DNA from: Vescimonas cirricatena
GTDB taxonomy: Bacteria; Bacillota; Clostridia; Oscillospirales; Oscillospiraceae
Assembly (NCBI RefSeq): GCF_020687045.1
Contig: NZ_JAJEPW010000004.1
Span: 45,463 to 109,462 of the forward strand
DNA length: 64,000 nt
Reading direction: 5' to 3'
Shown here: piece by piece, positions 18,772 through 26,654 of the stretch
Layout of the letters: every line of letters begins with the position of its first letter
How positions within the stretch are numbered: position 1 is the first letter of the stretch
Notes under the pieces: generated by a model
What the model saw: the letters and a program-made list of their open reading frames with translations, nothing else
Database searches by the model: none
What the model was told of the DNA's origin: nothing
Made by a program: the position numbers and the translations under genes

Positions 18772-18798
18772 AACGCATACGGACGGGCCGTATGCGTT
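18772..18798 (-). terminator. Terminator between the DUF1858 gene and trmK
   Basis: An 11-bp stem (AACGCATACGG) with a 5-base loop is followed on the minus strand by TTTATC. It would end the short transcript of the small upstream gene. Confidence 0.65.
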
Positions 18799-18816
18799 CC
18801 TGTTTGCATATGACGG

Positions 18817-19026
18817 TTACTGGGCGCTCTTGTTGGCCTCCTCGTTGACCAGGGCCAGCAGCTTGTCCACGTCGATGCCGTGAACGGCGCAGGCTTCCTC
18901 CACGGTCTCGCCGCGGGAGGAGGGGCAGCCCAGGCAGTGCATGCCGATGGACAGGAAGATGGGAGCGGTCTGGGGCGCGACATCCAGGATATCACCGATG
19001 ATGGTGTCCTTGGTGATCTCGATCAT
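18817..19026 (-). CDS. DUF1858-domain small redox-type protein
   Basis: A 69-residue protein made of one DUF1858 domain. The start MIEITKDTIIGDILDVAPQ and the GMHCLGCPSSRGETVEEAC segment with a CxxC pair are typical. Similar domains occur alone or fused to hybrid cluster proteins (a hybrid-cluster-associated disulfide domain), and a redox or metal-binding role is presumed. AGGTATTTTACT precedes the start. It is transcribed alone. Confidence 0.85.
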   Translation of the reverse strand: MIEITKDTIIGDILDVAPQTAPIFLSIGMHCLGCPSSRGETVEEACAVHGIDVDKLLALVNEEANKSAQ

Positions 19027-19179
19027 AGTAAAATACCTCCGTTGTTGAATTTACTGCCTATAGTATACCCCAACCGTGCCGCCGTTTCAACAAAAACTTT
19101 CACAAATTCCGAAAATTACCTGTTCAGCGGCGGGCGCAGCTGGTATACTGTTGTCAAAACCGGAAAGGAAGGCGGAACC

Positions 19180-20151
19180 ATGGGGGACAAGAAGCTGAAA
19201 CTGCTGTATCTGGCAAAATACCTGGAGGAGGAGACGGACCAGGAGCACCCGGCAGGGATGCCGGAGCTTCTGGCCTATCTGACCGCCAACGGAATCTCCG
19301 CCGAGCGCAAGAGCGTCTATGACGACCTGCGGCTGCTGGAGTCCTTCGGCATGGACGTAGAGACCGTCAAGGGGCGGCAGTTCGGCTATTACCTGGGGGA
19401 GCGGACCTTCCAGCTGCCGGAGGTGAAGCTGCTGGTGGATGCCGTTCAGGCGGCCCCCTTCCTGACGCAGAAAAAGAGCATGGAGCTCATCGGCAAGCTG
19501 GAGCAGCTCACCAGCCGCCCCATGGCCCGGCAGCTGCGGCGGCAGGTGTACGTCCTGGGCCGTCCCCGGACCACCAACGAGACCCTGTACTACGCCGTGG
19601 ATGGCATCCACACCGCCATCAGCCGGGACCGACAGGTGTCCTTCCGTTACTTCGACTGGACGGCGGAGGGGCAGCGGGCCTTCCGCCGGGATGGGGCTGC
19701 CTACGTCACGGACCCGGTGGCCCTGTGCGTGGACCGGTACTATTACCTGGTGGCCTACGACGCCCTGCGGCAGGACTACCGCCACTACCGGGTGGACCGG
19801 ATGATGGACTTGACGGTGCTGGACTCGCCCCGCTCTCCCCTGCCCCGGGACTTTGACCTGGGCCGGTATGTCCGGAAGATCTTCGATATGTACGGTGGGG
19901 CCTCCGTCACCGTCCGGCTGCGGCTGCACCGGTCGCTGATCAACCCCGCCATGGACCGCTTCGGCTCCGACGCCCACATCCGGCCGGACGGGCCGGACCA
20001 TGTGGCCCTCACCGCCCCGGTGGAGGCCGGCCCCACCTTCTACGGCTGGCTGTTCCAGTTCGGGGACAAGGCGGAGCTTCTCTCCCCTGCCGGCGTCCGC
20101 CGGGACTTTGCGGACTACTGCCGCCGGGTACTGGCACGGTATGATGCATGA
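19180..20151 (+). CDS. WYL-domain transcriptional regulator
   Basis: A 323-residue DeoR-like regulator with an N-terminal winged helix (KLLYLAKYLEEETDQEHP through SVYDDLRLLESFGMDVE, residues ~7-62) and a central WYL domain (~135-215). The WYL domain carries VSFRYFDW and CVDRYYYLVAYDALRQDYRHYRVDRM. A C-terminal WCX-like region follows. WYL domains sense nucleic acid fragments or nucleotides in several systems. The start at 19180 follows GGAAGGCGGAACC; open frame upstream is not homologous-looking. No neighbouring target operon is obvious. Confidence 0.88.
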   Translation: MGDKKLKLLYLAKYLEEETDQEHPAGMPELLAYLTANGISAERKSVYDDLRLLESFGMDVETVKGRQFGYYLGERTFQLPEVKLLVDAVQAAPFLTQKKSMELIGKLEQLTSRPMARQLRRQVYVLGRPRTTNETLYYAVDGIHTAISRDRQVSFRYFDWTAEGQRAFRRDGAAYVTDPVALCVDRYYYLVAYDALRQDYRHYRVDRMMDLTVLDSPRSPLPRDFDLGRYVRKIFDMYGGASVTVRLRLHRSLINPAMDRFGSDAHIRPDGPDHVALTAPVEAGPTFYGWLFQFGDKAELLSPAGVRRDFADYCRRVLARYDA

Positions 20152-20174
20152 AACACTGGATCACCTTATAATAA

Positions 20175-20207
20175 CCCAGGGGGCGCTGCATAGCAGCGCC
20201 CCCTGGG
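20175..20207. terminator. Strong hairpin between convergent genes
   Basis: A 15-bp stem (CCCAGGGGGCGCTGC) with a 3-base loop separates the WYL gene from ygfK. T-tracts are weak on the plus side and slightly better on the minus side. Confidence 0.75.
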
Positions 20208-20230
20208 CTTTGTCATTATGGGCGAACGAA

Positions 20231-23182
20231 TCAGGCGAACAGATAGCCGTACTGATCCCGGATGGTGAGGATGAAGGTCTCCAGCTCCCGGGGCAGGTCG
20301 TTGGCCTCGTCCAGGTTATACTCCTGGGGCGCACCGGCCAGCCGCACCCGGACCTTGCCGCCCTCCAGGAACAGGACGCCGGCGTTGTGGGAGTCCTCCA
20401 TATCCTCGGCGGTCTGGAACAGGGTGAACTTATCGTGGCAGGGCTCGGAGGCATAGGGGCAGAACTGGGTGCAGTTGCCGCACTCGTTGCACATCTTGTC
20501 CACGTGGAGGATCTGGTGGCTGCCGTCGGCCATGGCGATGGCCACGTTGGCACGGTTGGGGCAGGAATCCACGCAGTTTTCGCACACGGTGGAGCACTGC
20601 AGGCAGCGGCTGCCCTCCTGGCACACGCAGCCGCTCATGTTCAGGATGCCCTTCTTGGCCTGAGCGTCGGTCTTGGTGATATAGGCCTGCTGGGGAATGT
20701 CATAGGTGTAGGCCTGGCCGATGACCTCCTGGGCGAAGCGGGCGGCGTCGGCAATGCCCTCCACCACGGTGGCGGGGCCGCGAGTGGCGTCACCGGCGGC
20801 ATACACGCCGGGCAGGTTGGTCTGAAAGGCGGGGCGGCCCTTCTTGTCCACCTCGATGCCGTTGGCGGCCATCAGGGCGCTGTCCACCTGCTCGCCCACG
20901 GCGGAGATCACCAGGTCGCAGGGGATGTCGAAGAACTCGCCGCTGCCCACGGGGCTGCGGCGGCCGGAGGCGTCGGCCTCGCCCAGCACCATCTTCTCGC
21001 AGGTCAGCACGCCGTCGGCCTGCTTCACGGGAGCGGCCAGCTCGGCGAAGGTCACGCCGTCCTGAAGGGCCAGGGCCAGCTCATGCTCGTCGGCGGGCAT
21101 GTACTTGCGGGTCCGGCGATATACCAGAGTTACCTGCTTGGCACCGCTGCGCTTGGCCAGACGGGCGGCATCCATGGCGGTGTTGCCGCCGCCGACGACG
21201 GCAATGCTGCCGCCCACGGCGATGTTGCCGGCCTTGACGCCCTTCATCCACTGGATGGCCCCGGCCACATCACCGGCGATCTCCAGCTTGCCGGGCTTCC
21301 AGGCGCCCACGGCGAACAGAATGTGAGTATAGCCCATGGCCTTCAGTTCGGTGACGGAGGGGGCAGGCGCGCCGCAGCGGACGTCCACGCCGTACTTCTC
21401 CATCAGGGCGATGTCCTTCTCGATGGTCTCGTTGGCGATGCGGAAGGAGGGGATCACGTGCCGGGGCACGCCGCCCAGGCAGCTCTCCCGCTCGAAGATG
21501 GTGGTCTCGATACCGGCCCGGGCCAGGAAATAGGCCGCGGCGATGCCGGTGGGGCCGCCGCCGATGATGGCGGCCTTCTTGCCGGAGACCTTCTCGGTGG
21601 GCCGGATGGAGGCCATCAGGGCGTTGTAGCCCTTTTCGGCGGCCAGCAGCTTGGTATCCCGGATGCGGACGGACTCGTCATAGAAGTTCCGGGAGCACTT
21701 GGTCTGACACCGGTGGGCGCAGATGGTGCCGGTCAGGAAGGGCAGGGGGTTCTTCTCGGTGATGAGCTTCAGGGCCGGGGCATACAGGCCCTTGCGGCAC
21801 AGCTCCATATACTCGGGGATATCCTGGTGGATAGGGCAGCCGCCCTGGCAGGGAGCGGTGAAGCAGTCCATCCAGGGCACCTGCTTGTCGCTCTTGCGGC
21901 TGGGCAGGGGCTTGATGGGCTTGACGTGGTGAACATCGGTGTGACTGGCGGCGGACAGCTGGCAGATGGCCTGGGTGTCCGTGCCGGAGAAGGGACGGTA
22001 TGCCATGGGCTCCACCTTCTCCACCATCTGGTGCAGGCGGTTGTATCCGCCGGGCTTGAGGATGGTGGTGGCCACGGTGATGGGCCAGATCCCGGCGGCA
22101 AACAGCTTGTCGCAGTTGAAATACTCCGCGCCGCCGGCGAAGGAGATGCGCATCTTACCCTTGAACTGGCGGGAAATGCGGTGGCACATCTCGATGGTCA
22201 GGGGGAACAGGCTGCGGCCGGACATGTACATCTCGTTGTTGGGCAGCTCGCCCCGGGTGGTGTCCACCGGGAAGGTGTTGGACAGCTTCAGGCCAAACTC
22301 CAGGCCGCAGCTGTCGGCCAGGGCCTGCAGGCGCTCAAACATGGGCACGGCGTCGGCCCACTGCAGATCCTCGTTGAAATGGTGCTCATCGAAGACGATG
22401 TAGTCATAGCCCATGGAGTCCAGGGTGCGGCGGGCGGTCTGGTAGCCCAGGATGGTGGGGTTGCACTTGACGAAGGTGTGCAGGTGCTTTTCGGAGATCA
22501 GGTAGCTGGCGATGCGCTCGATCTCATCGGGGGGACAGCCGTGGAGGGTGGACACGGTGACGCTGCGGGACACCCGGGGGGAGATGGCGTCGATGAAGGC
22601 GGTCTCCTGGGGGAACAGCTCCTTGAGCACCTCCTTGCACTCGCCGAAGACGGCGGTGCGGCCGGCGTCCATCATACCGTCGATATAGGTGTTGACCTTC
22701 TCGCCCTTGATGCCCTCCAGGTCATAGCCCACGGACATGTTGAACACGAAGCCGTCGGGATCGCCGAAGCCGTAGACCTTGCTGAGGACCTTCAGAGCGC
22801 ACCAGGCCTTGATATACTCGTCCATGGCCTGGGGAACGGTCAGCTCCGTGGACCACTCCTGGTTATAGCCCTCGTCGTTGGCCAGGATGCAGGGGCGGGG
22901 CACACAGGCGGCCAGATCAGCGCCGTCCATCTTCTGGACGGTCTTCACCTCGAAGAACCGGGCGCCGGCCGCATAGGCGGCGATGATGTTCTGGGCCAGC
23001 TGGCTGTTGGGACCGGCGGCGGGGCCGAAGGGGGTCTCGATGCGCTCGCCGAAGATGGGCAGGCTCTTGCCGGTGGCGTGGTACTGCTTATGCACGCCGA
23101 ACACGTCGCCGCAGCCGGCGTACTCGGTGATTACCCAATTCATCAGGGATTTGAAGGGAATGGGATACATTTTCTCGGACAT
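20231..23182 (-). CDS. ygfK: YgfK-type putative selenate reductase / Fe-S flavoprotein
   Basis: A 983-residue protein with the YgfK order of domains. Residues ~1-400 resemble the dihydroorotate dehydrogenase fold (IETPFGPAAGPNSQLAQNI, FEVKTVQKMDGADL). A glutamate-synthase beta-like part follows, with Cys motifs CQGGCPIHQDIPEYM and CAHRCQTKC, an FAD site AIIGGGPTGIAAAYFLARAG and an NADPH site AVVGGGNTAMDAARLA. The C-terminus has cysteine clusters CVCQEGSRCLQC, CENCVDSCP and CNECGNCTQFCPY for Fe-S centres. It lies directly after ssnA, the same pairing as in the purine/selenium-associated cluster of E. coli. The true substrate is not established; selenate reduction is an annotation, not proven here. 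Confidence 0.9.
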   Translation of the reverse strand: MSEKMYPIPFKSLMNWVITEYAGCGDVFGVHKQYHATGKSLPIFGERIETPFGPAAGPNSQLAQNIIAAYAAGARFFEVKTVQKMDGADLAACVPRPCILANDEGYNQEWSTELTVPQAMDEYIKAWCALKVLSKVYGFGDPDGFVFNMSVGYDLEGIKGEKVNTYIDGMMDAGRTAVFGECKEVLKELFPQETAFIDAISPRVSRSVTVSTLHGCPPDEIERIASYLISEKHLHTFVKCNPTILGYQTARRTLDSMGYDYIVFDEHHFNEDLQWADAVPMFERLQALADSCGLEFGLKLSNTFPVDTTRGELPNNEMYMSGRSLFPLTIEMCHRISRQFKGKMRISFAGGAEYFNCDKLFAAGIWPITVATTILKPGGYNRLHQMVEKVEPMAYRPFSGTDTQAICQLSAASHTDVHHVKPIKPLPSRKSDKQVPWMDCFTAPCQGGCPIHQDIPEYMELCRKGLYAPALKLITEKNPLPFLTGTICAHRCQTKCSRNFYDESVRIRDTKLLAAEKGYNALMASIRPTEKVSGKKAAIIGGGPTGIAAAYFLARAGIETTIFERESCLGGVPRHVIPSFRIANETIEKDIALMEKYGVDVRCGAPAPSVTELKAMGYTHILFAVGAWKPGKLEIAGDVAGAIQWMKGVKAGNIAVGGSIAVVGGGNTAMDAARLAKRSGAKQVTLVYRRTRKYMPADEHELALALQDGVTFAELAAPVKQADGVLTCEKMVLGEADASGRRSPVGSGEFFDIPCDLVISAVGEQVDSALMAANGIEVDKKGRPAFQTNLPGVYAAGDATRGPATVVEGIADAARFAQEVIGQAYTYDIPQQAYITKTDAQAKKGILNMSGCVCQEGSRCLQCSTVCENCVDSCPNRANVAIAMADGSHQILHVDKMCNECGNCTQFCPYASEPCHDKFTLFQTAEDMEDSHNAGVLFLEGGKVRVRLAGAPQEYNLDEANDLPRELETFILTIRDQYGYLFA

Positions 23183-23220
23183 GGGGGCTCCTCCTTTTTG
23201 AATCGTAAAAAATCAGCGCA

Positions 23221-24564
23221 TCAATACACCCGGTTGTTCAGGCTGCCCCAGAGCTTCTTGGCGGCCTCCAGGATGTGGGCGTTTTCGGCCTCCTCGTCGA
23301 TGCCCACCAGCTGGCGGTCCTGCATCAGGAGCTTGCCGCCCGCGATGGTGGTCTGGCACTGGCGGCCGGTCATGCCGAAGATCATGTGGCCGTCGATGTT
23401 CTCGTCGGAGAAGGGGGTGAAGGGCTTGTAGTCCATAACGATGATGTCCGCCGCAGCGCCGGCCTTCAGCACCCCCAGCTGCACCGGGAAATACTTCTCG
23501 CCGATTTTGGCGTTGTTGCGGAACAGCATGTCCGTGACCTCGCACCAGCCCACGTTGGGCAGGCAGTTCTGGCTCCGCTGGGAGCACAGGGCCACCTTCA
23601 GGGATTCCAGCATGTCGTTGGTATAGGCGTCGGTGCCCATGCCCAGCAGGATGCCCCGCTTGTGCAGCTGGAGCACCGGGCAGATGCCGATGGCGTTGCC
23701 CATGTTGCTCTCGGGATTGTTGACCACCATGGTGCCGGTCTCCTTGATGATCTCCATCTCAGCGGTGTTCACATGGATGCAGTGGCCCAGAATGGTCTTG
23801 GGACCCAGGATGCCGTGGTCCTGCAGGCGCTGGACAGGGCGGCGGCCATAGTTTTGCAGGCTGTCGTACACGTCGTTCATGCCCTCGGACACATGGATGT
23901 GATAGCCGGTGCGGCCGTTGTTGGCGGCCACCATGCGGTCGAAGGTCTTGTCGCTGATGGTGAACAGGGCGTGTCCGCCGAACATGGCGGCCAGCATGGG
24001 ATCCTGGTTCTTCTGGCACTCGGTGATGAAGTCGGCGTTTTCCTGGATGGCCTGCAGGCACTTCTCCTCGCCGTCCCGGTCGGAGACCTCATAGCACAGG
24101 CAGGAGCGGATGCCGAACTTCTTGGCGGACTCGGCAATGGTGTGCAGGGAGCCGGGGATCTCGGCATAGGAGGCGTGGTGATCGAAGATGGTGGTAACGC
24201 CCTGCTTGATGCAGTCCATATACAGGGCGTCGGCGCTGGCGCGGGTGCCGGCCAGGGTCAGCTTGCGGTCGATGGCCCACCAGGTGCCGTCCAGGACCTC
24301 GTAGAAATTGGTGGGATTGTTGCCCACGATGGACAGGCCCCTTGCCAGGGCGGAGTAGATATGGGTGTGGGCATTGATGAAGGCGGGCATGATGACGCCG
24401 CCCTTGGCGTCGATGAGGTTGGCCTGGGGGTATTTGGCCCGCAGGACGTTCTCCTCGCCTACCTCGGTGATGATGGTTCCCTCATAGGCCACGGCCCCGT
24501 GCTCATAATAGCCCTTGCCGCCCTCGTCCCGGGTGATGAGTCTTCCGTTGATGACCAGATTCAT
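23221..24564 (-). CDS. ssnA: SsnA-family putative aminohydrolase
   Basis: A 447-residue metal-dependent amidohydrolase of the SsnA group, related to guanine and chlorohydrolase enzymes. The metal site starts with MPAFINAHTHIYSALARG near residue 60 (HxH) and continues with the histidines of GYHIHVSEG and ILGHCIHVN and the aspartate of LLGMGTDAYTND. The frame extends upstream, but GGAGGAACACAC sits before the ATG at 24564. ygfK follows after 38 bases. A promoter and a riboswitch-like leader with terminator precede it (24604-24753). The role is probably in purine or related heterocycle breakdown, by context. Confidence 0.88.
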   Translation of the reverse strand: MNLVINGRLITRDEGGKGYYEHGAVAYEGTIITEVGEENVLRAKYPQANLIDAKGGVIMPAFINAHTHIYSALARGLSIVGNNPTNFYEVLDGTWWAIDRKLTLAGTRASADALYMDCIKQGVTTIFDHHASYAEIPGSLHTIAESAKKFGIRSCLCYEVSDRDGEEKCLQAIQENADFITECQKNQDPMLAAMFGGHALFTISDKTFDRMVAANNGRTGYHIHVSEGMNDVYDSLQNYGRRPVQRLQDHGILGPKTILGHCIHVNTAEMEIIKETGTMVVNNPESNMGNAIGICPVLQLHKRGILLGMGTDAYTNDMLESLKVALCSQRSQNCLPNVGWCEVTDMLFRNNAKIGEKYFPVQLGVLKAGAAADIIVMDYKPFTPFSDENIDGHMIFGMTGRQCQTTIAGGKLLMQDRQLVGIDEEAENAHILEAAKKLWGSLNNRVY

Positions 24565-24603
24565 GTGTGTTCCTCCTTTTGAATTGTTCCAATGCTTCCG
24601 GGT

Positions 24604-24643
24604 AAAGAAAAATGTTTCAAACCTCCGGATGGAGATCTGAAAC
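24604..24643 (-). terminator. Intrinsic terminator in the ssnA leader
   Basis: On the minus strand GTTTCA (24643-24638) pairs with TGAAAC (24619-24614), and CTCC pairs with GGAG inside; ATTTTTCTT follows directly. It ends about 40 bases before the ssnA start, so it acts as an attenuator in the leader and not as an end-of-gene terminator. Confidence 0.75.
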
Positions 24644-24722
24644 ACTCAAGCAACAGCCGAGTGATAGTTGCAGCCCGTGCGCGAGGCACTTCCTTACAGC
24701 TACCAATCTTGGATTGTTGCCT
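24644..24722 (-). promoter_or_regulatory. Riboswitch-like structured leader of ssnA-ygfK
   Basis: Right at the predicted transcript start, AGGCAACA (24722-24715) pairs with TGTTGCTT (24655-24648), closing a ~60-base domain. Inside it GGTAG can pair with CTATC and GTGC with GCAC. Just after, CACTC and GAGTG (24647-24643) can pair around the 3' strand of the closing stem, an alternative that competes with it and abuts the terminator. This layout is that of a terminator-controlled riboswitch. I compared it by eye with purine, THF, cobalamin, ZTP, fluoride, SAM and c-di-GMP consensus features and found no match. Confidence 0.5.
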
Positions 24723-24724
24723 AT

Positions 24725-24753
24725 ATTTTACACGCTTTGGTATAAAAATGCAA
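24725..24753 (-). promoter_or_regulatory. Promoter of ssnA-ygfK
   Basis: TTGCAT (24753-24748), a 17-base spacer and TAAAAT (24730-24725) on the minus strand place the start of transcription at about 24718-24720, at the first base-paired bases of the leader. Confidence 0.78.
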
Positions 24754-25037
24754 CAGAAATTTTAGCTCCAGCGGCAAAAAATGTGCAGGATTCCGAAAAA
24801 GCCAGCCGGGCCAGGCCGGAATCCCTATGAAAAAAATCTACAAAGTCGGGATACCGGTAATTTTGCGGGCGAAAGAGTCTGTATCGCGAAATTGTGAAAT
24901 AATCATCAAATAGGCCGGAATCCACAATTTGCGGCGGCTGCCGGGTGCAAAGGAGGGAATGTGCATTTTTTACAAAATGCACAAAAAACACCGCGAAGAT
25001 TTTACGGTCGCGAGGGACGATTTTCGGAATAACCCCC

Positions 25038-25066
25038 TTGAGTATTTGCCGGAATGGTGTTATTAT
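25038..25066 (+). promoter_or_regulatory. Promoter of gdhA
   Basis: TTGAGT (25038-25043), a 17-base spacer and TATTAT (25061-25066), about 85 bases before the gdhA start. Confidence 0.65.
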
Positions 25067-25150
25067 CAGAACGGATGGGGGTATGAGCAAATTTCATCTA
25101 CCCATTCGATTTTGAACAATCTTGGAACAATTTTTGAGGAGGCAACTATT

Positions 25151-26503
25151 ATGAATGCTTATCTGGCCAGCGTTCTGGAGAACGTCAGAACCAAGCATGG
25201 CAACGAGCCCGAGTTCGTGCAGACCGTCGAGGAGGTCCTGTCCTCTCTGGAGCCTGTCATCGAGAAGCACCCCGAGTATGAGAAGGTCGACCTGCTGAAC
25301 CGCATGGTCGAGCCCGAGCGTATGTTCACCTTCCGCGTTGTGTGGTGCGACGACAACGGCCAGTGGCACACCAACCGCGGCTGGCGCTGCCAGTTCAACG
25401 GCGCCATCGGCCCCTACAAGGGCGGCCTGCGCTTCCAGAAGAACGTGTATGAGGGCATCATCAAGTTCCTGGGCTTCGAGCAGACCTTCAAGAACAGCCT
25501 GACCGGCCTCCCCATCGGCGGCGCCAAGGGCGGTTCCGACTTTGATCCCGCCGGCAAGTCCGACGCCGAGGTCATGCGTTTCTGCCAGAGCTTCATGACG
25601 GCTCTGTATCGCTACATCGGGCCCGACATCGACGTTCCCGCCGGTGATATGGGCGTGGGCGGCCGCGAGATCGGCTACCTGTATGGCCAGTACCGCCGCC
25701 TGAAGGGCGTGTGGGAGAACGGCGTGCTCACCGGCAAGGGCCTGAGCTACGGCGGTTCCCTGATCCGTCCCGAGGCCACCGGCTACGGCGCCATCTACTA
25801 TCTGCAGGAAGTGCTCAAGCACGAGAACGACACCATCGAGGGCAAGCGTATCGCCATCTCCGGCTACGGCAACGTGGGCTGGGGCATCATGAAGAAGGCC
25901 GCTCAGCTGGGCGCCGCCGTCACCTACTTTGCCGGTCCCGACGGTTACGTTCACGATCCCGACGGTGTCATCACCGACGAGAAGCTGAACTTCATCCTGG
26001 AAATGCGCGCCAAGGATCCCATGCACTGCAAGCCCTACGCCGACAAGTTCGGCTGCGAGTTCGTGGCCGGCGAAAAGTGCTGGGGCGTCAAGGATGTTGA
26101 CGTGTATATGCCCGCCGCTATGCAGAACGACGTCCGCATGGAGTCCGCTGAGAAGATCGCTGCCTCCGGCGTGAAGTACTACATCGAAGTGGCCAATATG
26201 CCCACCACCAACGACGCTCTGAACTTCCTGCGTCAGCAGAAGGGCATCATTGTGGCTCCCTCCAAGGCTGTTAACGCCGGCGGCGTGGGCGTCTCCGCTC
26301 TGGAGATGGCTCAGAACTCCGAGCGTCTGGTCTGGACTGCCGAGGAAGTCGATGCTCAGCTGCACAAGATGATGAAGACCATCCACAAGGAATCCGCCGA
26401 TGCTGCTGCCGAGTACGGCCTGGGCTATGACCTGGTGGCTGGCGCCAACATCGCCGGCTTCAAGAAGGTCGCTGAGGCTATGATGGAGCAGGGCTGCTTC
26501 TAA
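25151..26503 (+). CDS. gdhA: NADP-type glutamate dehydrogenase
   Basis: A 450-residue hexameric-type glutamate dehydrogenase that interconverts 2-oxoglutarate plus ammonia and glutamate. Substrate and catalytic lysines lie in GPYKGGLRF (K90) and PIGGAKGGSDFDP (K126); DIDVPAGDMGVGGREIGYL and the cofactor fold ISGYGNVGWGIMKKAAQLGA follow. The length matches the NADP-specific clade. The frame is open ~74 codons further upstream, but GAGGAGGCAACTATT precedes this ATG and family members start here. Codon use (strong bias to CTG, GGC, AAG) suggests high expression. It is monocistronic. Confidence 0.96.
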   Translation: MNAYLASVLENVRTKHGNEPEFVQTVEEVLSSLEPVIEKHPEYEKVDLLNRMVEPERMFTFRVVWCDDNGQWHTNRGWRCQFNGAIGPYKGGLRFQKNVYEGIIKFLGFEQTFKNSLTGLPIGGAKGGSDFDPAGKSDAEVMRFCQSFMTALYRYIGPDIDVPAGDMGVGGREIGYLYGQYRRLKGVWENGVLTGKGLSYGGSLIRPEATGYGAIYYLQEVLKHENDTIEGKRIAISGYGNVGWGIMKKAAQLGAAVTYFAGPDGYVHDPDGVITDEKLNFILEMRAKDPMHCKPYADKFGCEFVAGEKCWGVKDVDVYMPAAMQNDVRMESAEKIAASGVKYYIEVANMPTTNDALNFLRQQKGIIVAPSKAVNAGGVGVSALEMAQNSERLVWTAEEVDAQLHKMMKTIHKESADAAAEYGLGYDLVAGANIAGFKKVAEAMMEQGCF

Positions 26504-26535
26504 GCCGAAAGATAGGATATCATCCAAATAGAACC

Positions 26536-26573
26536 AACAGGGGTCCCGCAGAACTGCGGGGCCCCTGTTTCTT
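26536..26573 (+). terminator. Terminator of gdhA
   Basis: A 16-bp stem (AACAGGGGTCCCGCAG, one T-G pair) with a 2-base gap is followed by TTTCTTG. Confidence 0.85.
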
Positions 26574-26615
26574 GTCAAAAAGCCCCAAAGGTCAAAGCAC
26601 TTTTAGGGGACACTC

Positions 26616-26650
26616 AAAGGACTCCTGCCGCCTTGGCAGGAGTCCTTTTT
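26616..26650. terminator. Terminator bounding the accessory block
   Basis: A 14-bp stem (AAAGGACTCCTGCC) with a 5-base loop and TTTTT on the plus side. It lies 6 bases beyond the stop of the last minus-strand gene of the accessory block and insulates it from gdhA. Confidence 0.8.
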
Positions 26651-26654
26651 GTCC

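Larger units (their letters stand above)
24565..25150. other. Divergent intergenic region ssnA / gdhA
   Basis: The 586-base gap contains the ssnA leader, terminator and promoter (24604-24753, minus) and the gdhA promoter (25038-25066, plus). Between them is a hairpin GTGCATTTT/AAAATGCAC (24961-24982). A GTG with AAGGAGG before it (24961) opens a 23-codon frame, which lies upstream of the gdhA promoter and has no support beyond the ribosome-site-like bases. Confidence 0.6.

Noticed and set aside
24961..25032. A 23-codon leader peptide with AAGGAGG before a GTG
   Set aside because: It lies upstream of the predicted gdhA promoter and has no amino-acid pattern of a leader peptide.
24929..25150. 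An in-frame N-terminal extension of gdhA of ~74 codons
   Set aside because: Family members begin at MNAYLASV; a strong ribosome site precedes base 25151 and the likely promoter lies within the extension.
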